Below, in pieces: positions 56,152 through 63,159 of a DNA stretch of 64,000 nt; the first letter of the stretch is position 1; every line of letters starts with the position of its first letter. Made by a program: the position numbers and the translations under genes. This DNA is from Bradyrhizobium sp. Arg816 (GTDB lineage: Bacteria > Pseudomonadota > Alphaproteobacteria > Rhizobiales > Xanthobacteraceae): assembly GCF_029989365.1 (NCBI RefSeq), contig NZ_JAPRAQ010000007.1:248001-312000 (forward strand), in the 5' to 3' direction. The notes under the pieces were generated by a model. The model searched no databases, was not told the origin of the DNA, and worked only from the letters and a program-made list of their open reading frames with translations.

Positions 56152-56586
56152 TTACCAAGCTGCCGAAACCGGCTCGTTGAAGAACATCGTCTGATCGCGC
56201 GCAGCCACGCGTGATGGCTGGCGTCGACGGTGCCGCTCCGCGACGCGCTTGGTCGGAATGGCCGGCGCCGCCTGCTTCGGTGCCGCGACAGGCTGCGTCA
56301 CCATCGCAAGAGCCTGGCGCGGGTTCTTCTGCTCGACCACTGCCGCGGGGACGGCAGGTGCAGGGGCCGGCGTAACCGCCACATCCCTGGTCAGCGGAAT
56401 TTGCCGCACGCTGGTATCGAACACGATCTTCTCGGGCCAGGTTTGCGCCGAATGAATGCGAGCAATCGACCGGTTCGGCTCTGCCGGAGCGGCGGCGCTC
56501 ACGGGAGCGGCCATGTATCGATCTACGAGAAGTAGAAGGGCGAGCAGAGCGCCGCCGATGAAGACGAAGTAGCGGATGAGCGGCAT
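56152..56586 (-). CDS. 144-residue single-span membrane-anchored protein
   Basis: MPLIRYFVFIGGALLALLLLVDRYMAAP is an N-terminal membrane anchor. The rest is periplasmic and largely disordered: an RSIARIHSAQTWPEKIVFDTSVRQIPL segment, a Pro/Ala linker, and a very basic C-terminus (KRVAERHRRRQPSRVAARDQ). It is common in Bradyrhizobium and of unknown function. ATG 56586 is chosen since longer frames lack a signal. An exact EcfG promoter on this strand ends 39 nt upstream, so stress expression is likely. Confidence 0.75.
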   Translation of the reverse strand: MPLIRYFVFIGGALLALLLLVDRYMAAPVSAAAPAEPNRSIARIHSAQTWPEKIVFDTSVRQIPLTRDVAVTPAPAPAVPAAVVEQKNPRQALAMVTQPVAAPKQAAPAIPTKRVAERHRRRQPSRVAARDQTMFFNEPVSAAW

Positions 56587-56624
56587 GAATTCCCCGATCC
56601 CCTCGATGCCGAGGTCTCTGCGGC

Positions 56625-56649
56625 AACGGGAAAGAATGGCAATCGTTCC
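56625..56649 (-). promoter_or_regulatory. Perfect EcfG (general stress) promoter
   Basis: On the minus strand GGAAC (56645-56649), a 16-nt spacer, CGTT (56625-56628), pointing to the gene starting at 56586. Confidence 0.75.
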
Positions 56650-56765
56650 GCTGAGGCATCGAGCAACCTCGCCGGGCAAGAACCCGGCGCGCTGGCACTC
56701 TCCTTGCTGCTCGTCCGCCAATCCCTCAGACCCGCAGTGGGTCTGTTTCATAGTGAGGCGATCCT

Positions 56766-57026
56766 ATGCAATCGACGTCCCGTTTCGAAGCGACCATCCC
56801 GACACAGCTCCACGTCCTGATCTCCGATCTGCGTTGGCGCACGCAAATGCTCGACGCCGACATTCAGGAGGAAGAGCGCAGGGCCGGAATCTCCGATCCA
56901 AACAACCTCGCCTACCCGATGCTCGCGCAGAACCTGAGAGCCCGGCGCGACAATATCCAGGTGAGCATCGCAATCCTGGAAAGCCGCATCGAGAAGCGAT
57001 CAACCGGGTGGCCGAGCGCCGCCTGA
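56766..57026 (+). CDS. 86-residue helical hypothetical protein
   Basis: TQLHVLISDLRWRTQMLDADIQEEERRAGISDPNNLAYPMLAQNLRARRDNIQVSIAILESRI is a two-helix, probably coiled-coil protein. GAGGCGAT lies before the ATG. No known domain. It resembles in style the coiled-coil small proteins at 33316, 33520 and 57238, suggesting a broader group of stress-type helical proteins in this genome. Confidence 0.65.
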   Translation: MQSTSRFEATIPTQLHVLISDLRWRTQMLDADIQEEERRAGISDPNNLAYPMLAQNLRARRDNIQVSIAILESRIEKRSTGWPSAA

Positions 57027-57131
57027 CGCGGATCGTGCCGGGCCCGACCAGGCAACGCGACGGCATCTACAGAAGGGCGCGGGCGATGGGCGATAGCCCT
57101 GTCCGCGCCGGCCAAAACGCTGGAACCCGCG

Positions 57132-57145
57132 TTGCCCTTTTGCAA
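57132..57145 (+). promoter_or_regulatory. Possible FixK2-type box TTGC-N6-GCAA
   Basis: TTGCCCTTTTGCAA, nested in a larger hairpin GGAACC...GGTTCC (57122-57152). It is 92 nt upstream of the ATG at 57238. It may be a FixK2 site or simply the loop of a transcript-end hairpin for the preceding gene. Confidence 0.35.
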
Positions 57146-57237
57146 CGGTTCCCCACCGTCTGAAGCCGGACAAAAGAAACTCCCATTCCAGCCACGAACC
57201 CCGCTCACAACGCCGTGAGACTAGCAGGGGAACTACG

Positions 57238-57462
57238 ATGCGTGCACAGCGCGTTTGGAAAGTGAATGGGGCCGCCAGCATCGGGCAGCTCCAATCGAGA
57301 CTGGACGACCTCAACAAGCGTCTCGGTCAGCTCGAAAGCCAGCATCCGGCGAGCTGGAGGCTCGAAGAACTGAGATCCAGCGCGCTGAGCCTGTCACGCG
57401 AGATCGACGACATCCGCTGCGCCGAGGCGACGGCGGCCTTGAGCGAGCTCTTGCGGAAGTAG
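57238..57462 (+). CDS. 74-residue coiled-coil hypothetical protein
   Basis: GQLQSRLDDLNKRLGQLESQHPASWRLEELRSSALSLSREIDDIRCAEATAALSELL is an amphipathic helical hairpin with one Cys. AGGGGAA precedes the ATG. No domain is recognised. It is followed by the 37-residue and 108-residue genes on the same strand. Confidence 0.65.
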   Translation: MRAQRVWKVNGAASIGQLQSRLDDLNKRLGQLESQHPASWRLEELRSSALSLSREIDDIRCAEATAALSELLRK

Positions 57463-57540
57463 AGCGTCGGGCGATTCGAGCGACGCGCGGGGAACCAACC
57501 TTCCTCGCCGCCATTGCCATGCAGAGCATGGAGCAAAATC

Positions 57541-57654
57541 ATGACCAGGCACCTGACGCGAGCCCATCTCGCGCGCGGGGTGGCCGGCGCGGTGTCCACG
57601 CTGGTCCTGTGCGCGACGGCGGCATTCACCATCGCGCACCATTTCGCGCTGTGA
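57541..57654 (+). CDS. 37-residue membrane peptide
   Basis: MTRHLTRAHLARGVAGAVSTLVLCATAAFTIAHHFAL has a basic head and one hydrophobic helix, the shape of a small inner-membrane protein. GGAGC lies 8 nt upstream of the ATG, and the next gene starts 10 nt after the stop, which suggests a shared transcript. Confidence 0.5.
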   Translation: MTRHLTRAHLARGVAGAVSTLVLCATAAFTIAHHFAL

Positions 57655-57664
57655 GGGATTTCGC

Positions 57665-57991
57665 ATGACGTCCGATCCCGAGGAGTCGGTGAGGCTGCAG
57701 GGTTTTGGCGAGATGACGTTGCGCACCGCCGTCGCTACACTGATGGCGCTCGCACCGCGCGAGCGATCCGACGCCGCCATCTTCCGCGTCCGCGACGGCG
57801 TGCGTTTGGCTTCGAGCGAGATCGCCGAACTCGCCTCGGACTGGGGCATGACACCGATGGCTGAAGTCAGGTCTCCGAGCCTCGTCCCGGACCAGCACTG
57901 GCCGGACATCGTTCGCGGCATGGTGCGCGAGGCGCCACTGCCGGCACTGATGGTGGCGTTCCTGGTGGGCGTGCTGGTGGCGCGGCGGTAG
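57665..57991 (+). CDS. 108-residue tail-anchored hypothetical protein
   Basis: The soluble N-terminal 85 residues (LQGFGEMTLRTAVATLMALAPRERSDAAIFRVRDGVRLASSEIAELASDWGM) are followed by a C-terminal hydrophobic span (LPALMVAFLVGVLVARR) that ends the protein, as in tail-anchored or DUF883-like small proteins. GAGGGA lies before the ATG. It probably forms one unit with the 37-residue peptide. Function unknown. Confidence 0.7.
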   Translation: MTSDPEESVRLQGFGEMTLRTAVATLMALAPRERSDAAIFRVRDGVRLASSEIAELASDWGMTPMAEVRSPSLVPDQHWPDIVRGMVREAPLPALMVAFLVGVLVARR

Positions 57992-58176
57992 TCTACTGAC
58001 CTACTGTCCAGCATCGGACCATCGGCCGGCGAATGTAGAGCCATGCCGCCGCGGCAGATGCCCCTGCCCAGCCAAATCGGCCGTGGACCCGCCCCGAAAA
58101 TCGTTGCAAAAAGGCGCTCCCGAGGCTCTGGCGGCCGGTCCGCCAAGCCTCTGGAAAACGTCGACTTTTGGAAGAA

Positions 58177-58253
58177 TGGTCGGAGTGGCAGGATTCGAAC
58201 CTGCGACCCCTGCGTCCCGAACGCAGTGCTCTACCGGGCTGAGCCACACTCCG
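58177..58253 (-). tRNA. tRNA-Pro (anticodon CGG)
   Basis: A 77-nt cloverleaf: acceptor CGGAGTG/CACTCCG, D-arm with GCTCAGCCCGGTAGAGC, anticodon stem CTGCG/CGCAG around loop TTCGGGA (anticodon CGG, codon CCG), T-arm CGCAGGTTCGAATCCTGC, discriminator A and an encoded CCA end. Confidence 0.97.
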
Positions 58254-58303
58254 ACAAGAAGGCGGCTTATAGCGTCGGGTTTGACGCACCGCAAGCGGCC
58301 GGC

Positions 58304-59311
58304 ATGAGGAATTTTGTCCCTGTGAAAACGGGTCTTGAAACGCTGATTTTACCGGCCGGCCAGGCCGGCGCGGAAGCTGCCGCCCGGGTTTTGGCCGCCG
58401 GCGGCCTGGTCGCGTTCCCGACCGAGACGGTCTACGGGCTCGGCGCGGACGCCGCCAATGCCACCGCGGTCGCCCATATCTACAGCGCCAAGGGGCGGCC
58501 GGCCTTCAATCCGCTGATCGCCCATGTCGCCGACCTCTCAGCCGCGCGCCGGATCGGACGGTTCGACGCGCGTGCGTTGAGGCTTGCGGAAGCGTTCTGG
58601 CCGGGCCCCCTGACGCTGGTGGTGCCGAAGACGGACAACTGTCCGGTGGCTGAGTTGGCCACCGCCGGGCTCGACACGGTCGCGATCCGCATTCCCGCCC
58701 ATCCGGTGGCGGAGGCGATCCTGCGCGCCTTCGGCGGGGCCGTGGTGGCGCCGTCCGCCAACATCTCCGGCCATGTCTCGCCGACGCTTGCGGCCCATGT
58801 CGAAAGCGACCTTGCCGGGCGGATCGACCTGATCGTGGACGGCGGGCCTGTTACGGTCGGCGTCGAATCGACCATCGTCGGCTGCTTCGATGCCCCGATG
58901 CTGCTGCGCCCCGGCGGGCTGTCCCGCGAGCGGATCGAGGCCGAACTCGGCGCAGCCTTGGCGCGGCCGCCCGTGGAGGCCGAGAGCGACGACAGCCAGC
59001 CGCTGGCGCCGGGCATGCTGGCCTCGCATTACGCGCCGCGCGCCAGTGTGCGGCTCAATGCGCGCGATGTGGCCGCGGGCGAAGCGCTGCTGGCGTTCGG
59101 CCCCGATCGCCTGCCGGGCCTGGAGGCCGCCGCCGCTGTCATGAATTTGTCGCCCGCGGCTGATCTCGATGAAGCCGCCACCAATCTGTTCGGCTATCTT
59201 CGCGCCCTCGATGCGAAGAGCCCGCGAGCGATCGCGGTGATGGCGGTGCCGGAAGAAGGACTTGGCGAGGCCATCAACGACCGGCTGCGCCGGGCCGCGG
59301 TCGCGCGATAG
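58304..59311 (+). CDS. L-threonylcarbamoyladenylate synthase (Sua5/YwlC type)
   Basis: This 335-residue enzyme makes threonylcarbamoyl-AMP for the t6A modification of ANN-decoding tRNAs. The N-terminal YrdC domain (~15-210) has GGLVAFPTETVYGLGADA, SAKGRPAFNPLIAHV (with the KxRP-type Lys), WPGPLTLVV and PSANISGHVSPT. A C-terminal Sua5 domain (~220-335) follows after the LAPGMLASHYAPRA linker, which distinguishes it from the shorter TsaC. It is head-to-head with tRNA-Pro. The start at ATG 58304 lacks a strong ribosome site; GTG 58322 is an alternative. Confidence 0.92.
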   Translation: MRNFVPVKTGLETLILPAGQAGAEAAARVLAAGGLVAFPTETVYGLGADAANATAVAHIYSAKGRPAFNPLIAHVADLSAARRIGRFDARALRLAEAFWPGPLTLVVPKTDNCPVAELATAGLDTVAIRIPAHPVAEAILRAFGGAVVAPSANISGHVSPTLAAHVESDLAGRIDLIVDGGPVTVGVESTIVGCFDAPMLLRPGGLSRERIEAELGAALARPPVEAESDDSQPLAPGMLASHYAPRASVRLNARDVAAGEALLAFGPDRLPGLEAAAAVMNLSPAADLDEAATNLFGYLRALDAKSPRAIAVMAVPEEGLGEAINDRLRRAAVAR

Positions 59312-59359
59312 CGCATGGTCCGGAAAAGTGTGCAGCGGTTTTCCGATAAGATCATGCGC
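59311..59359. repeat. GCGCATG...TTTTCCG...CATGCGC palindromic repeat
   Basis: GCGCATGgtCCGGAAAA at the left is mirrored by TTTTCCG...gatCATGCGC at the right, a well-conserved copy of the GATCATGC/GGAAAA family also seen, decayed, at 11404. It starts at the Sua5 stop codon and lies before the flavoenzyme gene. Confidence 0.75.
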
Positions 59360-59389
59360 AAGAGATAAGAGCGAAGAAGAGACAAGAGC

Positions 59390-60817
59390 ATGAACGTCAA
59401 TAAATCTGCCACCCCGCCGCTTGCGCCCGAGCTGATCGAACAATTCCGCAAGATCGTCGGCGACCGCCAAGCCATCACCGACGCGGCCGACATCGAGGCT
59501 TACGTCACCGAGGAGCGCAACCTGTTTCACGGCCGCTCGCCGCTGGTGCTGCGCCCGGGCTCGACGGCGGAAGTCTCTGACATCTGCAAGCTCGCCTCCG
59601 CGCACAGAATCGCGCTGGTGCCACAGGGCGGCAACACCGGGCTCGTCGGCGGCCAGACGCCCCACAACGGCGAAGTGGTGGTGTCGCTGCGCCGGCTCGA
59701 CAAGATCCGCGAAGTCGACACCGCCTCCAACACCATGACCTGCGAGGCCGGCGTCGTGCTCCAGGTCGCGCAGCAGAAGGCAGCCGACGTGGACCGGCTG
59801 TTTCCGCTTTCGCTCGGCGCGGAAGGAAGCTGCACCATCGGCGGCAATCTTTCGACCAATGCCGGCGGCACCGCCGCGCTCGCCTATGGCGTCGCGCGCG
59901 AGATGGCGCTGGGGCTCGAGGTGGTGCTGGCCGACGGTCGCGTGCTCAACGTGTTGTCGAAGCTGAAGAAGGACAACACCGGCTACAATCTGCACAACCT
60001 CTTCATCGGCGCGGAAGGCACGCTCGGCATCATCACCGCGGCCACGCTCAAGCTGTTTCCGAAGCCGCGGGCGGTCGAGACCGCCTTCGTCGGGCTGAAA
60101 TCGCCGGCGGCGGCGCTGAAGCTGCTGACGATCGCGCAGGGCGAAGCCGCGAACGCGCTGACGAGCTTCGAGCTGCTGTCGGAGATGGCGGTCGACTTCT
60201 CGGTCCGCCACGGCATCGACGTGCGCGATCCGCTCGAAGCAAAACATCCCTGGTACGTGCTGATGGAATTGTCCTCCCCCGGCGACGACGCCCGCACGTC
60301 GCTGGAGACGATCCTGACCCGCGCCATGGAGGACGAGATCGTCGACGACGCCGTGATCGCGGCCAACCTCACCCAGCGCAACGGCTTCTGGAAGCTGCGC
60401 GAGGAGATGTCGTCGGCGCAGAAGCCGGAGGGCGGCTCGATCAAGCATGACATTTCTGTGCCGGTCGCCGCCGTGCCCGCCTTCATCGACGAAGCCAATG
60501 CCGCCGTCGTGAAACTGATCCCCGGCGCGCGGCCGGTGCCGTTCGGCCATCTCGGCGACGGCAATCTGCATTACAATGTCAGCGAGCCGATCGGCGCCAA
60601 CACCGCGGATTACCTGGCGCGCTGGCACGAGATGAACGCGGTCGTGTTCGAGATCGTGCTGCGCATGGGCGGCTCGATCTCGGCCGAGCACGGCATCGGC
60701 GTGCTCAAGCGCGACGAACTGCCCGAGGTGAAGGACAGGACCGCGATCGAGCTGATGCGCGCGATCAAGGCGATGCTGGATCCGCAGGGCATCATGAATC
60801 CGGGGAAGGTGCTGTGA
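59390..60817 (+). CDS. FAD-linked 2-hydroxyacid dehydrogenase (D2HGDH/GlcD family)
   Basis: This 475-residue protein has an N-terminal PCMH-type FAD domain (VLRPGSTAEVSDICKLA, PQGGNTGLVGGQTP, SLGAEGSCTIGGNLSTNAGGTAALAYGVARE) and a C-terminal FAD-oxidase domain with the metal-binding GHLGDGNLHYN and ISAEHGIGVLKRDEL, ending MLDPQGIMNPGKVL. This set fits D-2-hydroxyglutarate or D-lactate dehydrogenases; the substrate cannot be told apart by eye. The GNAT gene starts within its last codons. Confidence 0.9.
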   Translation: MNVNKSATPPLAPELIEQFRKIVGDRQAITDAADIEAYVTEERNLFHGRSPLVLRPGSTAEVSDICKLASAHRIALVPQGGNTGLVGGQTPHNGEVVVSLRRLDKIREVDTASNTMTCEAGVVLQVAQQKAADVDRLFPLSLGAEGSCTIGGNLSTNAGGTAALAYGVAREMALGLEVVLADGRVLNVLSKLKKDNTGYNLHNLFIGAEGTLGIITAATLKLFPKPRAVETAFVGLKSPAAALKLLTIAQGEAANALTSFELLSEMAVDFSVRHGIDVRDPLEAKHPWYVLMELSSPGDDARTSLETILTRAMEDEIVDDAVIAANLTQRNGFWKLREEMSSAQKPEGGSIKHDISVPVAAVPAFIDEANAAVVKLIPGARPVPFGHLGDGNLHYNVSEPIGANTADYLARWHEMNAVVFEIVLRMGGSISAEHGIGVLKRDELPEVKDRTAIELMRAIKAMLDPQGIMNPGKVL

Positions 60818-61251
60818 GCGTCTCCCTTACGATCGATGCGATCACCGACACTGATGTCGAGCCCGTCGTCGCGCTGTGGCAGCGCTGCGGCCTGACGCGG
60901 CCCTGGAACGACCCGCATGCCGACATCGCGCTGGCGCGTCGGCGCGACAATTCCACCGTGCTGATCGGCCGCGATGGCGGCGCGATCGTCGCCACCGCCA
61001 TGGTCGGCCATGACGGCCATCGCGGCTGGGTCTATTACGTCGCGGTCGATCCCGATGGGCGCAAACGCGGCTATGGCCGCGTCATCATGGCCGCGGTCGA
61101 GGACTGGCTGCGGCAGGCCGGCATTTTGAAGCTGCAGCTCCTGGTCCGGCGCGAGAACGCGCAAGCCAATGCGTTCTACCAGTCGCTGGGTTTCGAGGAA
61201 TCGACCTCGGTGATGTTCCAGAAGTGGCTCGACGGCCGCGCCTCCACGTAG
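60814..61251 (+). CDS. GNAT acetyltransferase (YpeA-like)
   Basis: This 145-residue protein starts from GTG 60814, overlapping the preceding stop (GTGA). The acetyl-CoA site is VYYVAVDPDGRKRGYGRVIMAAVEDWL (R/Q-x-x-G-x-G/A), followed by LLVRRENAQANAFYQSLGFEE. It matches the YpeA group of proteobacteria, whose substrate is unknown. Translation is coupled to the flavoenzyme upstream, and the Nudix gene follows by 20 nt. Confidence 0.88.
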   Translation: MSVSLTIDAITDTDVEPVVALWQRCGLTRPWNDPHADIALARRRDNSTVLIGRDGGAIVATAMVGHDGHRGWVYYVAVDPDGRKRGYGRVIMAAVEDWLRQAGILKLQLLVRRENAQANAFYQSLGFEESTSVMFQKWLDGRAST

Positions 61252-61271
61252 ATCCCAGCTGGAAGAAAATC

Positions 61272-61853
61272 ATGACCATTTCCGACCGCGTCCGCATCAA
61301 GGACGTCCGCGTGCTCTCGGACGGCTGGACCACGCTGAAGACCACGACGTTCGAGTACCAGCGCGCCAATGGCGAGTGGCAGACGCAGCACCGGGAAACC
61401 TATGAGCGGGACAACGCCGCCGCCGTGCTGCCGTACAACCGCGCGCGGCGTACGGTGATCCTGGTACGCCAGTTCCGCCTGCCGGCCTTTATCCGCGGCT
61501 ACGACGATCTCCTGATCGAAGCCGCCGCCGGCGTACTCGACGACGCCTCCCCCGAGGTGCGCATCCGCGCCGAGGCCGAGGAAGAGACCGGCTATCGCCT
61601 GCACCACGTCCACAAGGTGTTCGAGGCCTTCATGAGCCCCGGCGCCATCACCGAGAAGCTGCATTTCTTCGTCGCCGAATACGAGCCGGAGATGCGGGTC
61701 AGCGACGGCGGCGGCCTCGAGCACGAAGGCGAAGACATCGAGGTGCTGGAGCTCGGCATCGACGAGGCCTTGGCGATGATCGCGGACGGACGCATCATCG
61801 ACGCCAAGGCGATCATGCTGCTGCAATACGCGGCGCTGCATATTTTCAGGTGA
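61272..61853 (+). CDS. Nudix hydrolase (NudK/GDP-mannose pyrophosphatase-like)
   Basis: This 193-residue protein begins MTISDRVRIKDVRVLSDGW, which matches the NudK group, followed by EAAAGVLDDASPEVRIRAEAEEETGYRL. This is the Nudix box with the metal-binding Glu residues kept, but Ala instead of Arg in the usual RExxEE. SPGAITEKLHFFVAEY is the family's second conserved block. It hydrolyses a nucleotide sugar or similar diphosphate. It is third in the run flavoenzyme, GNAT, Nudix. Confidence 0.88.
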   Translation: MTISDRVRIKDVRVLSDGWTTLKTTTFEYQRANGEWQTQHRETYERDNAAAVLPYNRARRTVILVRQFRLPAFIRGYDDLLIEAAAGVLDDASPEVRIRAEAEEETGYRLHHVHKVFEAFMSPGAITEKLHFFVAEYEPEMRVSDGGGLEHEGEDIEVLELGIDEALAMIADGRIIDAKAIMLLQYAALHIFR

Positions 61854-61872
61854 CGCGTAAGCTGCCCTCTTC

Positions 61873-62072
61873 CCTTCTCCCCTTGTGGGAGAAGGTGGCA
61901 TAGGCGGCCTACGGCCGCCGTTCTTAAGAACGCCGAAGCAAAGCTTCGGCTATGGCGCCGGATGAGGGGTATCTCTCCGCGAACTCCTGGGAGAGTTGGA
62001 CTCGCGGAAACATACCCCTCACCCGTCTCGCCGCTTGCGCGGCGAGCCACCCTCTCCCACAAGGGGAGAGGG
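61873..62072. repeat. 200-bp palindromic intergenic repeat
   Basis: The arm CTTCTCCCCTTGTGGGAGAAG region at 61873-61898 pairs with 62047-62072 (two mismatches). Inside are further hairpins (GGCGGCCTACGGCCGCC; GCCGAAGCAAAGCTTCGGC; GAGGGGTAT...ATACCCCTC). A composite element of the same style as 1968-2129, filling most of the 340-bp gap before the GrdB-like gene. Confidence 0.8.
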
Positions 62073-62193
62073 TAAGACGGCGCAAGCGGCTCTCTCAAGC
62101 CTGCAATTCTGTCCTGCGCGGCCGCTCTCCCCGTTGAGCAACCCCAAAACTATCTCTAGTCTGGTCCCAACCAAGAACCAGGAGACGCGCCCC

Positions 62194-63123
62194 ATGTCCG
62201 CTCCGCGCGACGACGAATTCGGCTTTGCGCCCGACTACGACTCTCCCGTCCCCTATATGCAGCGCACGCGCGAATATTACACCGCGATCGGCTACACCAC
62301 GCCGTATCGCTGGGCACATTACACCGAGGCGCCGTTCCAGCCGCTGAAGAAACCGCTGTCGCAATCGCGCGTGACGGTCATCACCACGGCTGCGCCTTAC
62401 GATCCCACCAAGGGCGACCAGGGGCCGGGCGCGGCGTATAATGGCGGGGCCAAATTCTACCAGGTCTATGACGGCGACACCTCGAAGCAGCACGACCTGC
62501 GCATCTCGCACATCGGCTACGACCGCAAGCACACCACGGCGACCGACAACGGCACCTGGTTTCCGCTGCCGCAGCTTTTGAAGGCATCTGCCGCAGGCCG
62601 CATCGGCGAGGTGAGCCAGCGTTTCTTCGGCGCGCCAACCAACCGGAGCCATCGCGTCACGCTCGACACCGACGCGCCGGAAATCCTGGCGCGCTGCCTC
62701 GCCGACAAGGTCGATGTCGCCGTGCTGGTGCCGAACTGCCCGGTCTGCCACCAGACCACCGCGCTGGTGGCGCGGCATCTCGAAGCCAACGGCATTCCGA
62801 CCGTGGTGATGGGCTGTGCCAAGGACATCATCGAGCATGCCGCGGTGCCGCGCTTCCTGTTCTCGGACTTCCCGCTCGGCAATTCCGCCGGCAGACCGCA
62901 TGACGTCGCCTCGCAGGCGCAAACGCTCGGGCTGGCGCTGAAACTGCTGGAAAGCGCGAGCGGTCCGCAGACCACGATGCAGTCGCCGCTGCGCTGGAGC
63001 GAGGACGCCTCCTGGAAGCTCGACTACAACAACGTCGCACAGCTTTCGCCGGAGGAACTGGCGCGCCGCCGCGCCGAATTCGACAAGCAGAAGGAGATCG
63101 CGCGCGGCAACCGCGCCGCCTGA
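62194..63123 (+). CDS. GrdB-like protein (glycine/sarcosine/betaine reductase family)
   Basis: This 309-residue protein begins MSAPRDDEFGFAPDYDSPVPYMQRTREYY. The middle carries DVAVLVPNCPVCHQTTALVARHLEANGIPTVVMGCAKDIIE, which resembles the active-site region of GrdB/selenoprotein B of amino-acid reductases, with Cys where the clostridial enzymes have selenocysteine. No GrdA or GrdC partner is in the window, so a reductase role is not established; it may be an aerobic thiol enzyme. CAGGAGA precedes the ATG. The CoA transferase gene follows by 36 nt. Confidence 0.75.
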   Translation: MSAPRDDEFGFAPDYDSPVPYMQRTREYYTAIGYTTPYRWAHYTEAPFQPLKKPLSQSRVTVITTAAPYDPTKGDQGPGAAYNGGAKFYQVYDGDTSKQHDLRISHIGYDRKHTTATDNGTWFPLPQLLKASAAGRIGEVSQRFFGAPTNRSHRVTLDTDAPEILARCLADKVDVAVLVPNCPVCHQTTALVARHLEANGIPTVVMGCAKDIIEHAAVPRFLFSDFPLGNSAGRPHDVASQAQTLGLALKLLESASGPQTTMQSPLRWSEDASWKLDYNNVAQLSPEELARRRAEFDKQKEIARGNRAA

Positions 63124-63159
63124 CGTCCTCCGACAACAACAAACAATGGGGAGAGCGAC

